A stretch of 64,000 nucleotides of DNA, from NCBI GenBank assembly GCA_015059245.1, contig SVAU01000007.1, positions 67,350 to 131,349 of the forward strand. Reading direction: 5' to 3'. Under the pieces are notes generated by a model. It did not search any database. It was not told the origin of the DNA and saw nothing but the letters and a program-made list of their open reading frames with translations. Numbering within the stretch: the stretch's first letter is position 1; each line of letters opens with the position of its first letter. Below, piece after piece: positions 33,324 through 42,937 of this stretch. This stretch comes from Bacillota bacterium (lineage in GTDB: Bacteria; Bacillota_I; Bacilli_A; RF39; UBA660). The position numbers and the translations under genes are program-made.

Positions 33324-34424
33324 CTATGTGGTTTTATTTAATCTTTTCCCGATTAGGTTTCCTATTATATACGTAATCGTAGTAAAAATACTAGTAAAAA
33401 CTAATACAAGTATTACTTTTATTACTATACTTTCGTTCATGAATAAACCTTTTGTTAAATTAATTGCTGGTAAGTGTGATAAATATATTGGCAAACTAAT
33501 TTTACCTAAGAAATATACAAATTTATTATTGAACATATTTGTTAACAGACCTTTATTACTAAATGCGATTGTTGTAAATGCAAATATCAAAGCTACAATT
33601 ATCGCCTCTGTATTTCTTGATAACGAAGTTATTATATAAACTAGTGTTCCTATTATTGAGAATATTTCTATTGTATAAAGTACTGTTTGTTCTTTTTTCG
33701 TTAGTTTTTTCTTTTGAATATATTGCGATAATTCGTATGAACATATACCTAAACACATTATTGCGATTGCTCTTAATGTCCCTAACATTATGAATTTGTC
33801 CCATATTATTGTTGCTGATACTTTACCAAATGAAGATGTTAAATATCCTATTCCTAATATTGCTATAATTGGTGCAGCAATCTTTTGAAAACCATCTTTG
33901 TGTTTTCTATATATTGGATATATTAGTGCTATTGCTACTAACATAGCTGATATATACCATTCAACATTGTTTGGATATGAATCGTTTATTCTTATTCCTG
34001 TCATTTGAAGAAAGAAGAATTGAGGTATTGAACAAAAAAGGCATCTGATAATTTCTGCAATACCATATTTTCTAAATATAGATGCGCATATAATAGCTAT
34101 AACGAATGCTACTGTATGTTGTGGAAATATACTTAGTACTTTTTTCTTTAGGTATCCAAACCATTCTTTTGATAGTGTGTTAGAACTTATTTTTTTAGTA
34201 GTTGTTTTTTTATTTATTTCTTTGGCTAGAAAATAGCCAGATACTAAGAAGAAAAATTCTACTGCTATCATTCCGTGTGCAAAAAATGATATATCTAATG
34301 AGTTGTTGAATGATATGTTGTTTTTATACCACAAGTGTTCACCGATGTGAAACAATAGAATTACTATACAAAAGGAAAATCTATAGAATTCTATTTTTCC
34401 ATTTCTTGTTTGTTTATTTTTCAT
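33324..34424 (-). CDS. Acyltransferase family 3 membrane protein
   Basis: This 366-residue protein has about ten transmembrane segments, starts with NGKIEFYRFSFCIVILLFHIGEH (catalytic-type His at the end of the first helix) and has SGYFLAKEI and YLSHLPAINL near the ends. It belongs to the acyltransferase 3 (OafA/YrhL) group that adds acetyl or other acyl groups to surface sugars. Its position between the exporter and nucleotide-sugar genes suggests it decorates the exported polymer. Confidence 0.88.
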   Translation of the reverse strand: MKNKQTRNGKIEFYRFSFCIVILLFHIGEHLWYKNNISFNNSLDISFFAHGMIAVEFFFLVSGYFLAKEINKKTTTKKISSNTLSKEWFGYLKKKVLSIFPQHTVAFVIAIICASIFRKYGIAEIIRCLFCSIPQFFFLQMTGIRINDSYPNNVEWYISAMLVAIALIYPIYRKHKDGFQKIAAPIIAILGIGYLTSSFGKVSATIIWDKFIMLGTLRAIAIMCLGICSYELSQYIQKKKLTKKEQTVLYTIEIFSIIGTLVYIITSLSRNTEAIIVALIFAFTTIAFSNKGLLTNMFNNKFVYFLGKISLPIYLSHLPAINLTKGLFMNESIVIKVILVLVFTSIFTTITYIIGNLIGKRLNKTT

Positions 34425-34451
34425 ATTTATCCCCTGCTTTTATATGTTTTT

Positions 34452-34480
34452 ATAAAGAAAGTACATCTTATTGATGTACT
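34452..34480 (-). terminator. Intrinsic terminator after the epimerase gene
   Basis: AGTACATC / GATGTACT with a TTATT loop; T-rich tail on the minus strand; overlaps the stop of the epimerase gene. Confidence 0.75.
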
Positions 34481-35570
34481 ACTTTTTTTCTAGTTTTTTG
34501 ACTTGTTCGTCTTTTAATTCTTCCTTTAGATGCTCTGTTGTTCTTCTAAATCCTTCTGCGATACCATATACAGGTTCCCAGCCTAATTCAGTACGAATTT
34601 TTTCTGTTGAAAGAATACCATTTTTAAATGCTGCAGTACCTTTTTGTGCAGTTTTTGGTATATCAAAAACTAATTTTAATTTTTTTTCAGGTTCTAAGCT
34701 CACTAGTGTTTCTGCTAGTTCTCTAATCGATGTTTTAGAATCCTCGTCTGCAATGTTGTAAACCATATCTTTTGATGCTAATAATACTAAGAACATTGCT
34801 TTAGTAGCATCTGCTATATATGTATATGTTCTAACTGAAGAACCATCACTTTTTAATACTATATCTTGATCGTGTAGTATATTATTTAAGAAATCTGCTT
34901 GTACTCTACCATCATATATAGACATCCCTGGGCCATAAGTATGAGCTAGTCTTACTATTTTTGTATTTAGACCATATTCATCTCTAAAACCACTACACAT
35001 ATTCTCTGCTGCTTTTTTACCTTCTGCGTATCCATTTCTTGGTACAAGAGGATTTACTTGTCCTAAAGGACCGTCTTCTGTAAATAATTCTTGTCCTTCC
35101 ATTGGTTCTCCATAGATTTCTCTTGATGATATGAACATATATCCTTCTGCATTTTTAGCTTGGGCTAGTAATAATGTATTTGCTGTTCCTATAGTATTTG
35201 CGAAGTTTGTTTCTACAGGTTGATCTTTCATAATTTTTGGACTCGCTGGAGAAGCTGCATGTATTACATAATGTACGTCTCCATCTATCTCTAATGGTTT
35301 TATTATATCTTGTACAACTACTTCAACCATTGGATTATTTTTTATATACTCATCCAGTTTAGAAATATTTCTAACTGTTGCTATTACTTTTACATTTGCA
35401 TTATATAATTCATTTAGTTTTAAGATTGTATAAATAAAATATGAACCTACCATACCAGATGCACCTGTAACTAATACAGTTTTATTTTTTAGTTTTTCAA
35501 GTAGTAATTCTGGTGTACATGCACTTATTATGTTTTCAGCATCTTCGCTTACTATTTTTGTATATTTCAT
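34479..35570 (-). CDS. NAD-dependent epimerase/dehydratase (extended SDR)
   Basis: This 363-residue enzyme has the Rossmann motif VTGASGMVGSY near residue 34, the active-site region FISSREIYGEP and YAEGKKAAENMC (catalytic Tyr and Lys), and a C-terminal substrate domain. It acts on a nucleotide-linked sugar or alditol. The cytidylyltransferase gene sits immediately upstream with a 1-bp overlap, so the two probably make or reduce a CDP-activated precursor for the polymer. The exact product cannot be told. Confidence 0.87.
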   Translation of the reverse strand: MKYTKIVSEDAENIISACTPELLLEKLKNKTVLVTGASGMVGSYFIYTILKLNELYNANVKVIATVRNISKLDEYIKNNPMVEVVVQDIIKPLEIDGDVHYVIHAASPASPKIMKDQPVETNFANTIGTANTLLLAQAKNAEGYMFISSREIYGEPMEGQELFTEDGPLGQVNPLVPRNGYAEGKKAAENMCSGFRDEYGLNTKIVRLAHTYGPGMSIYDGRVQADFLNNILHDQDIVLKSDGSSVRTYTYIADATKAMFLVLLASKDMVYNIADEDSKTSIRELAETLVSLEPEKKLKLVFDIPKTAQKGTAAFKNGILSTEKIRTELGWEPVYGIAEGFRRTTEHLKEELKDEQVKKLEKK

Positions 35571-36346
35571 TATTTAGCTCCTTTTTTTGTTGTTGGTTTT
35601 TTTACTTTCTTTTGATTGTGATCTCTTATTTCTATAATTTTAGAGTAGTCACGCATATTATAGTTTGCTACTAATTGTATTAGATTTTCTGTAGTAGTAA
35701 CTTTAATATTGTCTTTGTTTCCTTGTACTATATGGCAATGAATGCCATTTTTAAATAATAAACCACAAGAGTCAACTATTCCTTCATATCCTGGATTAAT
35801 TTCTCTTTCTCTTAAGTGTGCTTCATATAATGTACTAAGATAGAAACATTGTGGAGCTTGTGCTGTATATGCTAACTTTCTATTTGGCATTGCACTTACT
35901 GTTACGCCGTCTTCACTTATTAATGGCGTTTCAAATACTGGAGTTACTGTAATAGCACTTCCGTATTCTTCTGCTGTTCTAATTCCGTTAGTAATTACTT
36001 CTGGATCAACTAATGGTCTAACACCATCGTGTATTAATACTATTGCTTCTTCATGGTCTTTATGAACTTCGTCTAGTCCTATGAAGATGGAATCTTGGCC
36101 TGTTGCTCCTCCTGGAACAACTCTTCTAACTTTTGATAATTTATATCTTTCGATTAAATCGTTAACATGATCTATCCAATCTGCTATACTAACTACATAT
36201 ATTTCATCTACACTTTCGTTGTCTTGAAATATTTCCAATGTTTTTACTATTATTTCCTTTCCACCAATTTCTAAAAATTGTTTGGGTATTTCGGCACCTA
36301 ATCTTTGGCCTGTACCACCGGCAAATATTACTGCTATATTTTTCAT
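35570..36346 (-). CDS. IspD/TarI family cytidylyltransferase
   Basis: This 258-residue enzyme has the nucleotide-binding start VIFAGGTGQRLGAEIPKQFL and the IHDGVRPLVDPEVI motif. It transfers CMP from CTP to a polyol phosphate. IspD proteins make isoprenoid precursors and TarI makes CDP-ribitol; the C-terminal extension, the following epimerase gene and the glycerophosphotransferases favour a TarI-like surface-polymer role. tarJ is not seen. No tell-tale residue settles the substrate. Confidence 0.82.
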   Translation of the reverse strand: MKNIAVIFAGGTGQRLGAEIPKQFLEIGGKEIIVKTLEIFQDNESVDEIYVVSIADWIDHVNDLIERYKLSKVRRVVPGGATGQDSIFIGLDEVHKDHEEAIVLIHDGVRPLVDPEVITNGIRTAEEYGSAITVTPVFETPLISEDGVTVSAMPNRKLAYTAQAPQCFYLSTLYEAHLREREINPGYEGIVDSCGLLFKNGIHCHIVQGNKDNIKVTTTENLIQLVANYNMRDYSKIIEIRDHNQKKVKKPTTKKGAK

Positions 36347-36460
36347 TGTATATCTCCTATCGACGATTCGTATTTTAATTCCCCGTCATTATTATTTTAC
36401 CATGATTTTATTGCTACTTTTACATATTTGTTATTTTTGTGTAAAGTGATTATTATATAA

Positions 36461-36488
36461 AAAGAACAACATGTTATGCTGTTCTTTT
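36461..36488 (-). terminator. Intrinsic terminator after the second acyltransferase gene
   Basis: AAAGAACA / TGTTCTTT hairpin with a T-rich tail on the minus strand. Confidence 0.75.
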
Positions 36489-37505
36489 TTCTATTTTTTT
36501 ATTTATGTAATTTACCACTTTATTTAATATTAATGAAACTACTAATGAAAGTATTATAAATACGATTTCATTTTTTAATAAATGTGTTGAATATCCAAGT
36601 TCTTTAAAAAATTTTCTTAAAGCTACATGAACTAGATATATTTCTAGAGAATATTTACCGAACCATTCTCCTATTTTGCTTATTATTTGGTGAATTTTTA
36701 GGTTTGATAGTTTATCAAATATAATTATTCCTAGAAATAATAAACATCCATTTAAGATGAATAACGCATATCTAGTTATCATTACATTATGATTTCTTAC
36801 AAATATAACACAACCTAATCCACAAAGCGCTAATAGTATATGAGTTAACTTTATTTCCTTTTTTTGATATGAATACTTACCAATTAAAACACCTGAGATA
36901 AATGGGAAAAATCTTAATGTAAATATTTGTGTTCTGCTGAATAAAGGTTTACAGTAAAGACTTAACATTAAACAAATTAATGTAATGAAAGTAAATAATG
37001 TAATTAATCTTTGGTGATCAGTTATTTCGTCTTTTGATGTATCGAATACTTTAAATATATAAGGAAATATTAAATAGCAAACGCAAATAAAGAATATATA
37101 CCAGAACCATACCTTTCCTTCTGCAAATAAACTAATAAAACTAAGTTCTTTTAACGCTGCTAAAATACCTGTTTTTTGGATTGCTAGTGAATTTATTAGA
37201 ATTGCTGGGGTTGCTACTAGAAAATATGGTATTAATACTCTAATAAATCTTTTTTTGTAGAATTCTTTTGTATTACTATTCTTTTTGAAAGAGTAATATA
37301 ATCCTAAACCTGATAATAATAGAAAAATGTCTACTCCACTACTTCCAACGCAAGCTTTATATATTTTTATTAGTCCTTCATAATGATATTTTGCTATTTG
37401 GCAATCCTCTGCATAGTGAAAAATTAGGATACTTATAATGGCTATTCCCATTAAAAATCCTCTATATTTTGATATTATTTCAAATGTTAATTTCTTTTTC
37501 TTCAT
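36474..37505 (-). CDS. Acyltransferase family 3 membrane protein (paralogue 1)
   Basis: This 343-residue, roughly ten-pass acyltransferase has FHYAEDC in the first helix, VDIFLLLSGLGLYYSFKKN, and a late SLEIYLVHVALRKF motif. It is a close paralogue of the protein encoded just upstream, so the pair arose by tandem duplication. The start was placed at the ATG at 37505, nine bases after AGGGTG. It probably modifies a surface polymer sugar. Confidence 0.87.
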   Translation of the reverse strand: MKKKKLTFEIISKYRGFLMGIAIISILIFHYAEDCQIAKYHYEGLIKIYKACVGSSGVDIFLLLSGLGLYYSFKKNSNTKEFYKKRFIRVLIPYFLVATPAILINSLAIQKTGILAALKELSFISLFAEGKVWFWYIFFICVCYLIFPYIFKVFDTSKDEITDHQRLITLFTFITLICLMLSLYCKPLFSRTQIFTLRFFPFISGVLIGKYSYQKKEIKLTHILLALCGLGCVIFVRNHNVMITRYALFILNGCLLFLGIIIFDKLSNLKIHQIISKIGEWFGKYSLEIYLVHVALRKFFKELGYSTHLLKNEIVFIILSLVVSLILNKVVNYINKKIEKRTA

Positions 37506-37507
37506 AT

Positions 37508-38536
37508 TTACCACCCTATCTTTTTAATTTTATTTGATATTATGTCTGTTATTTTTTTTATCATAAATGATGCTACTATTGTAAATACTATTTCTATTGT
37601 GAAATATTTATAAGTTGCTGTTGTATTACCGGTCAAATTAATAAGTATAATTATACAAACATGTGTTAAATATAGTTCTAATGAGTATGTGCCTATTTTT
37701 TCTAGTAATAGTTTTATTTTTTGAAATAGTTTGTATTTCTCTATTATATTAAATAATTTAATTAGTAATATATATGTTACTATTGCTATTAATGCAAATT
37801 CGTATCTACGTAATGCTACTGATGTGTTGATTGTAGGATATATGAATATTGTGCAGCCTATTAAAGCTATCAATTGTAGCGAATTCAGTTCTTCTTTTTT
37901 ATAAGATTTTTGTCCTATATATACTCCAAGAATGAATATTGGTATTCTCAGAGTTAATATGTTTATGTTTTTAAATAGTATTAAATCGTTAGTTGCTAAT
38001 ATAATGTTTAACAATATTGTAAAAGTTATTAGTGTAATAAAGTTTATGTTTTTATCCATATCTTTTTTGGGTTTTTCTATAAAATTATATATTTGTGGAA
38101 ATACAGCATAACATATTAATATTAATAGTATATACCAGAACCATGTTTGTCCTTCTGTAAATAGTGTTATAAAGAAGAAGTTGTTAAATACGTGAATTAG
38201 GTTTCCACCTTCCATAAATATATATCTTATTATGATAGCTGGTAAACAAAAAATGATATATGGTATTAATATTTTGATAAATCTTTTTTTGTAAAATTCT
38301 TTAACATTGTTATTCTTTTTGAATGAGTAATATAATCCATATCCAGATAAGATTAAGAAGATATCTACACCAGATGAACTTATAAAATTTAGTATAAATT
38401 CGTTCCAAGGGTAATAATGTAAACTTGCAACTTTGCATTCGTTTGAGAAATGAAAGAGAATTATGCTTATTGCTGCTATCCCCATTATCATTCCTCTATA
38501 TTTAGAAATGTCGCTGTATTTAAAGTTTAGTTTCAT
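37508..38536 (-). CDS. Acyltransferase family 3 membrane protein (paralogue 2)
   Basis: This 342-residue multi-pass protein shares with the next one the blocks SGVDIFLILSGYGLYYSFKKN, EFYKKRFIKILIPY and SLELYLTHVCI. It belongs to the acyltransferase 3 group. The two paralogues are 2 bp apart and clearly co-transcribed. Such tandem pairs can add different acyl groups, or act at different sites of the same polymer; that is inference. Confidence 0.87.
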   Translation of the reverse strand: MKLNFKYSDISKYRGMIMGIAAISIILFHFSNECKVASLHYYPWNEFILNFISSSGVDIFLILSGYGLYYSFKKNNNVKEFYKKRFIKILIPYIIFCLPAIIIRYIFMEGGNLIHVFNNFFFITLFTEGQTWFWYILLILICYAVFPQIYNFIEKPKKDMDKNINFITLITFTILLNIILATNDLILFKNINILTLRIPIFILGVYIGQKSYKKEELNSLQLIALIGCTIFIYPTINTSVALRRYEFALIAIVTYILLIKLFNIIEKYKLFQKIKLLLEKIGTYSLELYLTHVCIIILINLTGNTTATYKYFTIEIVFTIVASFMIKKITDIISNKIKKIGW

Positions 38537-38571
38537 ATTAAACCACCCTAAATATATTTTATCTCATACAC

Positions 38572-38600
38572 AAAAAAAAGGAAACTATTTTCCTTTTTTT
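38572..38600 (-). terminator. Intrinsic terminator after the large glycerophosphotransferase gene
   Basis: AAAAGGAAA / TTTCCTTTT hairpin with a CTAT loop and a T run on the minus strand, overlapping the stop. Confidence 0.8.
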
Positions 38601-41600
38601 AATTATTAATCATATAATTTACTATATTTTTTGATGATTCGCCAGTACAATTTGTAAGATACTTTTCTTTGAAGTCTTTTTGATTTGAACAATCATATTC
38701 TTTTATATTCTTAATTTCTTCTATTAGTTCTTCTGTATTTCTAACAATATTTCCGTATGGTGCTTCATCTAATTTAAACATTGTTGAATACTCATTTTCA
38801 ACATTGTCACCTTTCCATTTAGTTATAAATGTTGGTTTACCAGTTAATGGGGATTCTAAAACTATGTCGTTATAATCTCCGACGATTATATCAGCAGCCA
38901 TCATTAGCTCTCTTAAACTTATTTTGTTTGTTATATTTTTAGAAAAATTTTTACAATCTGAATTATTTTCGATATAATCTACTTCGTCATTTTTTAAGTT
39001 ATATTCTAGTACAACGTATTCGTTACCTAGTTCTTTTTTCATTAAATCTAGATTTAGTCTACGTAGATAGTAACTATCTTTATTTCTATATCTATTATAA
39101 GTTATATAAGCTATAATCTTTTTGTTGTTTGATTTTTTAAATAGTTTATTAATTCTTCTTTTAGCTTGTTTTATTGCATTTTGATCAAAATATATATCTG
39201 TTACACATGAACCGTTATTTACTAACTCTGTATCAGCTGTTGTGTTATAAATTAAATTGTATATTTCACTTGTTGCTTCGGATGGTGATTGAATAATTGA
39301 GTTTTCTTGTTGTTTTTTGAAGTTTTCTAATAATTGTTCATTTTTTAATTTACTACTATCTATTAATCCTTTAGAGAAGTAATTAATTGGTGTATTAGGT
39401 ATTAATACTATTTTTGTTTCTTTTCTTATTTTAATTTCTGCAAATAGATAGTTTGTTTTTGTCATTATTATATATTTTGATTCAGCTAATTTAGTATGAA
39501 TATTTTTGTCATTGATTTGAATATATTCTACTTCATACTTATCTTGTTTTGATAGTTCGTCTATTAACTTTTTGTATTCGTTATTGAAATGTTTGTATTC
39601 AACTATAACTGATATTTTATTTTTTACATCATTTTCTTTGCATGCTTTACGGTATTCTTTTTTGAATGTTTCAGCTTCATCTCTGTATGTATCATATAAT
39701 TCTTTTAATTTTTTACTTTTGTTGATTACGTTTCTTTTATATTTTTTCTCTACAGAAATATGTTCTTTATCTTCTGTTAAATATAAATCATAGAATTGTT
39801 CTTTTACTTTATCAGATGATCTTGTTACTGATATAGTTGGATTTTTAGTTAATTCATTTATTTTAACTTTATTGAATCTTAACGCTTGAATATCTTTTTG
39901 AGTTAAAGTTGGTGCGTATTCTACTTCTTGACCAAATAGGTGTACTGAGTCTACTAATTCAGCTAGTATTTCTGTAAATCCTTCCCATGTTGGTTTTTCA
40001 CTATAATATGATATTGCAAAATTTATTAAGTCTCTACCTATTTTGCTTTTATCTAGATAGTTCTCGTTACAATACTTTTCTGTAAATTCTGGTAAGTATT
40101 CTTCCATTCCTCTGAATAATGAATAATCACAGTTTTGTTTTACTATTACTGGTTCCCACTTGCCGTTTTTCTTTTCAAATTTTGAAATGCTCTTATAATC
40201 AATGCAAGCAAAGATAGATTCAATAAATTGTTGTGCTTCTGGATTAACTGTATAATTGTATCTTATGTTTAGTCCTTCGCTTGGTAATGTACTTCTTGAG
40301 TAGTAGAATTTACTTGGCTCTTCTTTACCTGTCACATGATTCCATAATCTAGTGAAGTTTTCTTGAGTGTATCCTCTACCCCAATATTCTATTATAGAGA
40401 ATTTTTTCTTTTTATTTAATGTTTCTCCTAAATAACCACATATTGATTCGCGACCTTTTTCAGCTTCTTTTAATAAATATTCACTATAAGTTTTTGAAGA
40501 TTTAAATATTTCTGTTAAATCAGCGATATCTTTAGGTGTGAACTTTGTGTTTTTGTTTAATGAAGTTAGTTCAGGGAATATTTCTTTGAATTTTTTCTCA
40601 TCTAAATATAATGCTTTTAATATTGCATCATATGTTTTTACATCTGTTAAATTCCCGTGACCTGCGTCCCAAAAGTCTTCATCTATTTCGTTAATAAATG
40701 ATGGTATTCTCCAGCATTTTCTTGAACCGTAGAAGTATTCTAATGTTAAATTTAGTTTTTCTTCTTTATTTACTACGTCAGCGATTCTTTTTAATTGATG
40801 TCCATCTCTGGATACGAAATATACTATTTCATCCTTGTTATTTTTAGCATGGTTTAATGCCCACTCTACATATGGAACAAATAAGAATGAAATATATGAA
40901 TATATAAATTGTGCTTTTAAATTTCTATGTTTGTCTCTAAACCTTGCACATTGTGCTGCAATTAAATATGCATCATATGATTTAATGTGTTTTATGATAT
41001 CTTTTTCATATTCATTAAATTCTAGACATTCAATTTTATTAGGTTTGATTTTCATTTTTTTCGCCATCGCGAAATCTGATTTTGGGTTGTCTCCTGTATG
41101 TATCCATTCGTCAAAATTATAGTTCTTTCCAAATTCTTTATATACTTCTACATATAGTAATGAATCTGCCTTTTGATAACCATATTCACTTGATAGATAT
41201 AAATCTAGTTCTCCAAGTATAGGGTCTGCTTTTTTAAGCATTTTAGTTATTACATCTTTTGGTAAATACATGTCACTTATTAGGATAACTTTTTCACCTT
41301 GTTGTAACAGTTTTTTTATTCTATCTATTTGTTGTGTTAATGGTATTACATTTTCTAGTTCTGCTTCTACTTCTAATTTTTTTAGTATTTCAATTTGTTC
41401 ATCTGATATGCCATATACATTTTGTAATCTTTGGAATATTTCATCGAATTGAATTTCTACTTTTAAACTTTTTCTTGCGTTTTTTGTACGAGTATAATAT
41501 TCTCTTAAATTAAGTTCTGCGTTTCTTCTTAATTCTGGATAGTTTGTTACAAAATGCTTGTCAAAACCATAATTACCATATTCTATCTTTTCTTTTACGT

Positions 41601-42924
41601 AGTAGTGAATACCAATTGGATCTAATACTTTTCTTGAAATTAAAGTATCGAAAATATCAAAACTATACAATTTCTTTTTTTCTTGTTTAATTGGTGTGTA
41701 TTCTAATATTGATTTTACAATAGTTTCCATATCTTCGTCGTGAGAATATTCCCAATATAATTTCTTTATTCTTGCAATATCCTTATCTAAGTTTTCTTCT
41801 TGATATTTTGGAAGATATTCAATTAGTTCATCGAACGATAAACATTTATGCCCTAATGTTGTACTGTCATAGTCTAATGGGAAGTTAAATGTCAATTTAT
41901 CAAAGTCAAATACATATCTTATGAAATGCTTTGTTCCTAATGCTATAAAGTCTGTAAACATTGATGAGAAGTCCATTATACATAGATCTACATCTCCCAT
42001 TATTTCGTAGAAGTCGTATTGATTATCCCAAAACATTACCCATTTACAGTTTTTATATTTTTCTTTTGCTTTTATGAATCCTAATTCATTTTCTAAGAAT
42101 GGATGCATCTTAAAGATAAATAGTATATGATTTTCTTCGCATGTTTTTACTAGTTGTTCCATATTAGGTATTGCTTGTATGAAGAAATCCCCGTCTTTTT
42201 CATTTCTAAATGTTGGAACATATGCAGCAATTCTTGTATCTTCTGGTAATCCTCTTTGTGCTATTATGTCTCCGTCAAAAGTGCTCACTTTATCGTATTT
42301 ATTTTGGTATATACATCTTGGGTATCCTGCACGTATAATGTTTTTTTCTGTTAGCCCTAATTGATCTATGGCTATTCCTTCAATAAATTTAGAAGGTGCT
42401 AGATACATTTGGTTTTCTCTGTAGTATGTATTGTGTTCTATATATTTTTTTGATAGTTCTTCAACTAATCTTCCTGATTCGATACTTCTTTCAACGTTTT
42501 TAACGCCACCTACCCCGTGCCATAAGTTGATGTATTTTGCTGTTTCTAATCCTTCTGGTACAACTTGCTTAACTTGTTCTGCTACTAATACACCTGTTTT
42601 ATTCATAGCTTCTTCTGCTTGTTTTGAGCCAAGTTTATATGCTTTATATCCTAAATCTCTAATTTGTTTTATTATTTTAGAATCTGAGCATAACCAGTAA
42701 GCTTCTATGTCTGGGCAGTATTTATTAACATATATGAATAAGTATTTAGGGTTACCTCTAAAATCGTTACTATTATGTCCTGAACAGAATGCCCAAACTT
42801 TATTTTTGGCTTTATTTTTTATTAAATTTCTACTTGAATCGTTTTTTGGTAGTTCTTTTGTTTTTAGTGTTTGAATCAAACTCTTCTTATGTTTATTTAA
42901 AATTGATTTTATACTATTTTTCAT
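38599..42924 (-). CDS. Multidomain CDP-glycerol glycerophosphotransferase with internal HAD domain
   Basis: This 1441-residue protein seems to hold several units. Residues about 45-400 form a CDP-glycerol glycerophosphotransferase domain (YINLWHGVGGVKN, AAYVPTFRN, IMDFSSMFTDF). Residues about 418-640 are a HAD-like domain (FDIFDTLISRKV, LISDMYLPKDV, HTGDNPKSD). A long region of unclear type follows to about 1060. The C-terminal 300 residues again resemble a glycerophosphotransferase (IITYN-like strand, AADIIVGDYNDIVLESPLTGKP). It would build or extend a phosphodiester-linked surface polymer. The organisation is far larger than TagF (about 750 residues). Confidence 0.85.
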   Translation of the reverse strand: MKNSIKSILNKHKKSLIQTLKTKELPKNDSSRNLIKNKAKNKVWAFCSGHNSNDFRGNPKYLFIYVNKYCPDIEAYWLCSDSKIIKQIRDLGYKAYKLGSKQAEEAMNKTGVLVAEQVKQVVPEGLETAKYINLWHGVGGVKNVERSIESGRLVEELSKKYIEHNTYYRENQMYLAPSKFIEGIAIDQLGLTEKNIIRAGYPRCIYQNKYDKVSTFDGDIIAQRGLPEDTRIAAYVPTFRNEKDGDFFIQAIPNMEQLVKTCEENHILFIFKMHPFLENELGFIKAKEKYKNCKWVMFWDNQYDFYEIMGDVDLCIMDFSSMFTDFIALGTKHFIRYVFDFDKLTFNFPLDYDSTTLGHKCLSFDELIEYLPKYQEENLDKDIARIKKLYWEYSHDEDMETIVKSILEYTPIKQEKKKLYSFDIFDTLISRKVLDPIGIHYYVKEKIEYGNYGFDKHFVTNYPELRRNAELNLREYYTRTKNARKSLKVEIQFDEIFQRLQNVYGISDEQIEILKKLEVEAELENVIPLTQQIDRIKKLLQQGEKVILISDMYLPKDVITKMLKKADPILGELDLYLSSEYGYQKADSLLYVEVYKEFGKNYNFDEWIHTGDNPKSDFAMAKKMKIKPNKIECLEFNEYEKDIIKHIKSYDAYLIAAQCARFRDKHRNLKAQFIYSYISFLFVPYVEWALNHAKNNKDEIVYFVSRDGHQLKRIADVVNKEEKLNLTLEYFYGSRKCWRIPSFINEIDEDFWDAGHGNLTDVKTYDAILKALYLDEKKFKEIFPELTSLNKNTKFTPKDIADLTEIFKSSKTYSEYLLKEAEKGRESICGYLGETLNKKKKFSIIEYWGRGYTQENFTRLWNHVTGKEEPSKFYYSRSTLPSEGLNIRYNYTVNPEAQQFIESIFACIDYKSISKFEKKNGKWEPVIVKQNCDYSLFRGMEEYLPEFTEKYCNENYLDKSKIGRDLINFAISYYSEKPTWEGFTEILAELVDSVHLFGQEVEYAPTLTQKDIQALRFNKVKINELTKNPTISVTRSSDKVKEQFYDLYLTEDKEHISVEKKYKRNVINKSKKLKELYDTYRDEAETFKKEYRKACKENDVKNKISVIVEYKHFNNEYKKLIDELSKQDKYEVEYIQINDKNIHTKLAESKYIIMTKTNYLFAEIKIRKETKIVLIPNTPINYFSKGLIDSSKLKNEQLLENFKKQQENSIIQSPSEATSEIYNLIYNTTADTELVNNGSCVTDIYFDQNAIKQAKRRINKLFKKSNNKKIIAYITYNRYRNKDSYYLRRLNLDLMKKELGNEYVVLEYNLKNDEVDYIENNSDCKNFSKNITNKISLRELMMAADIIVGDYNDIVLESPLTGKPTFITKWKGDNVENEYSTMFKLDEAPYGNIVRNTEELIEEIKNIKEYDCSNQKDFKEKYLTNCTGESSKNIVNYMINN

Positions 42925-42937
42925 GTTCTCATCTCCT

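Noticed and set aside
33559..33804. Second minus-strand ORF of 81 codons inside the acyltransferase gene
   Set aside because: It is an alternate frame of the acyltransferase coding sequence without its own ribosome site.
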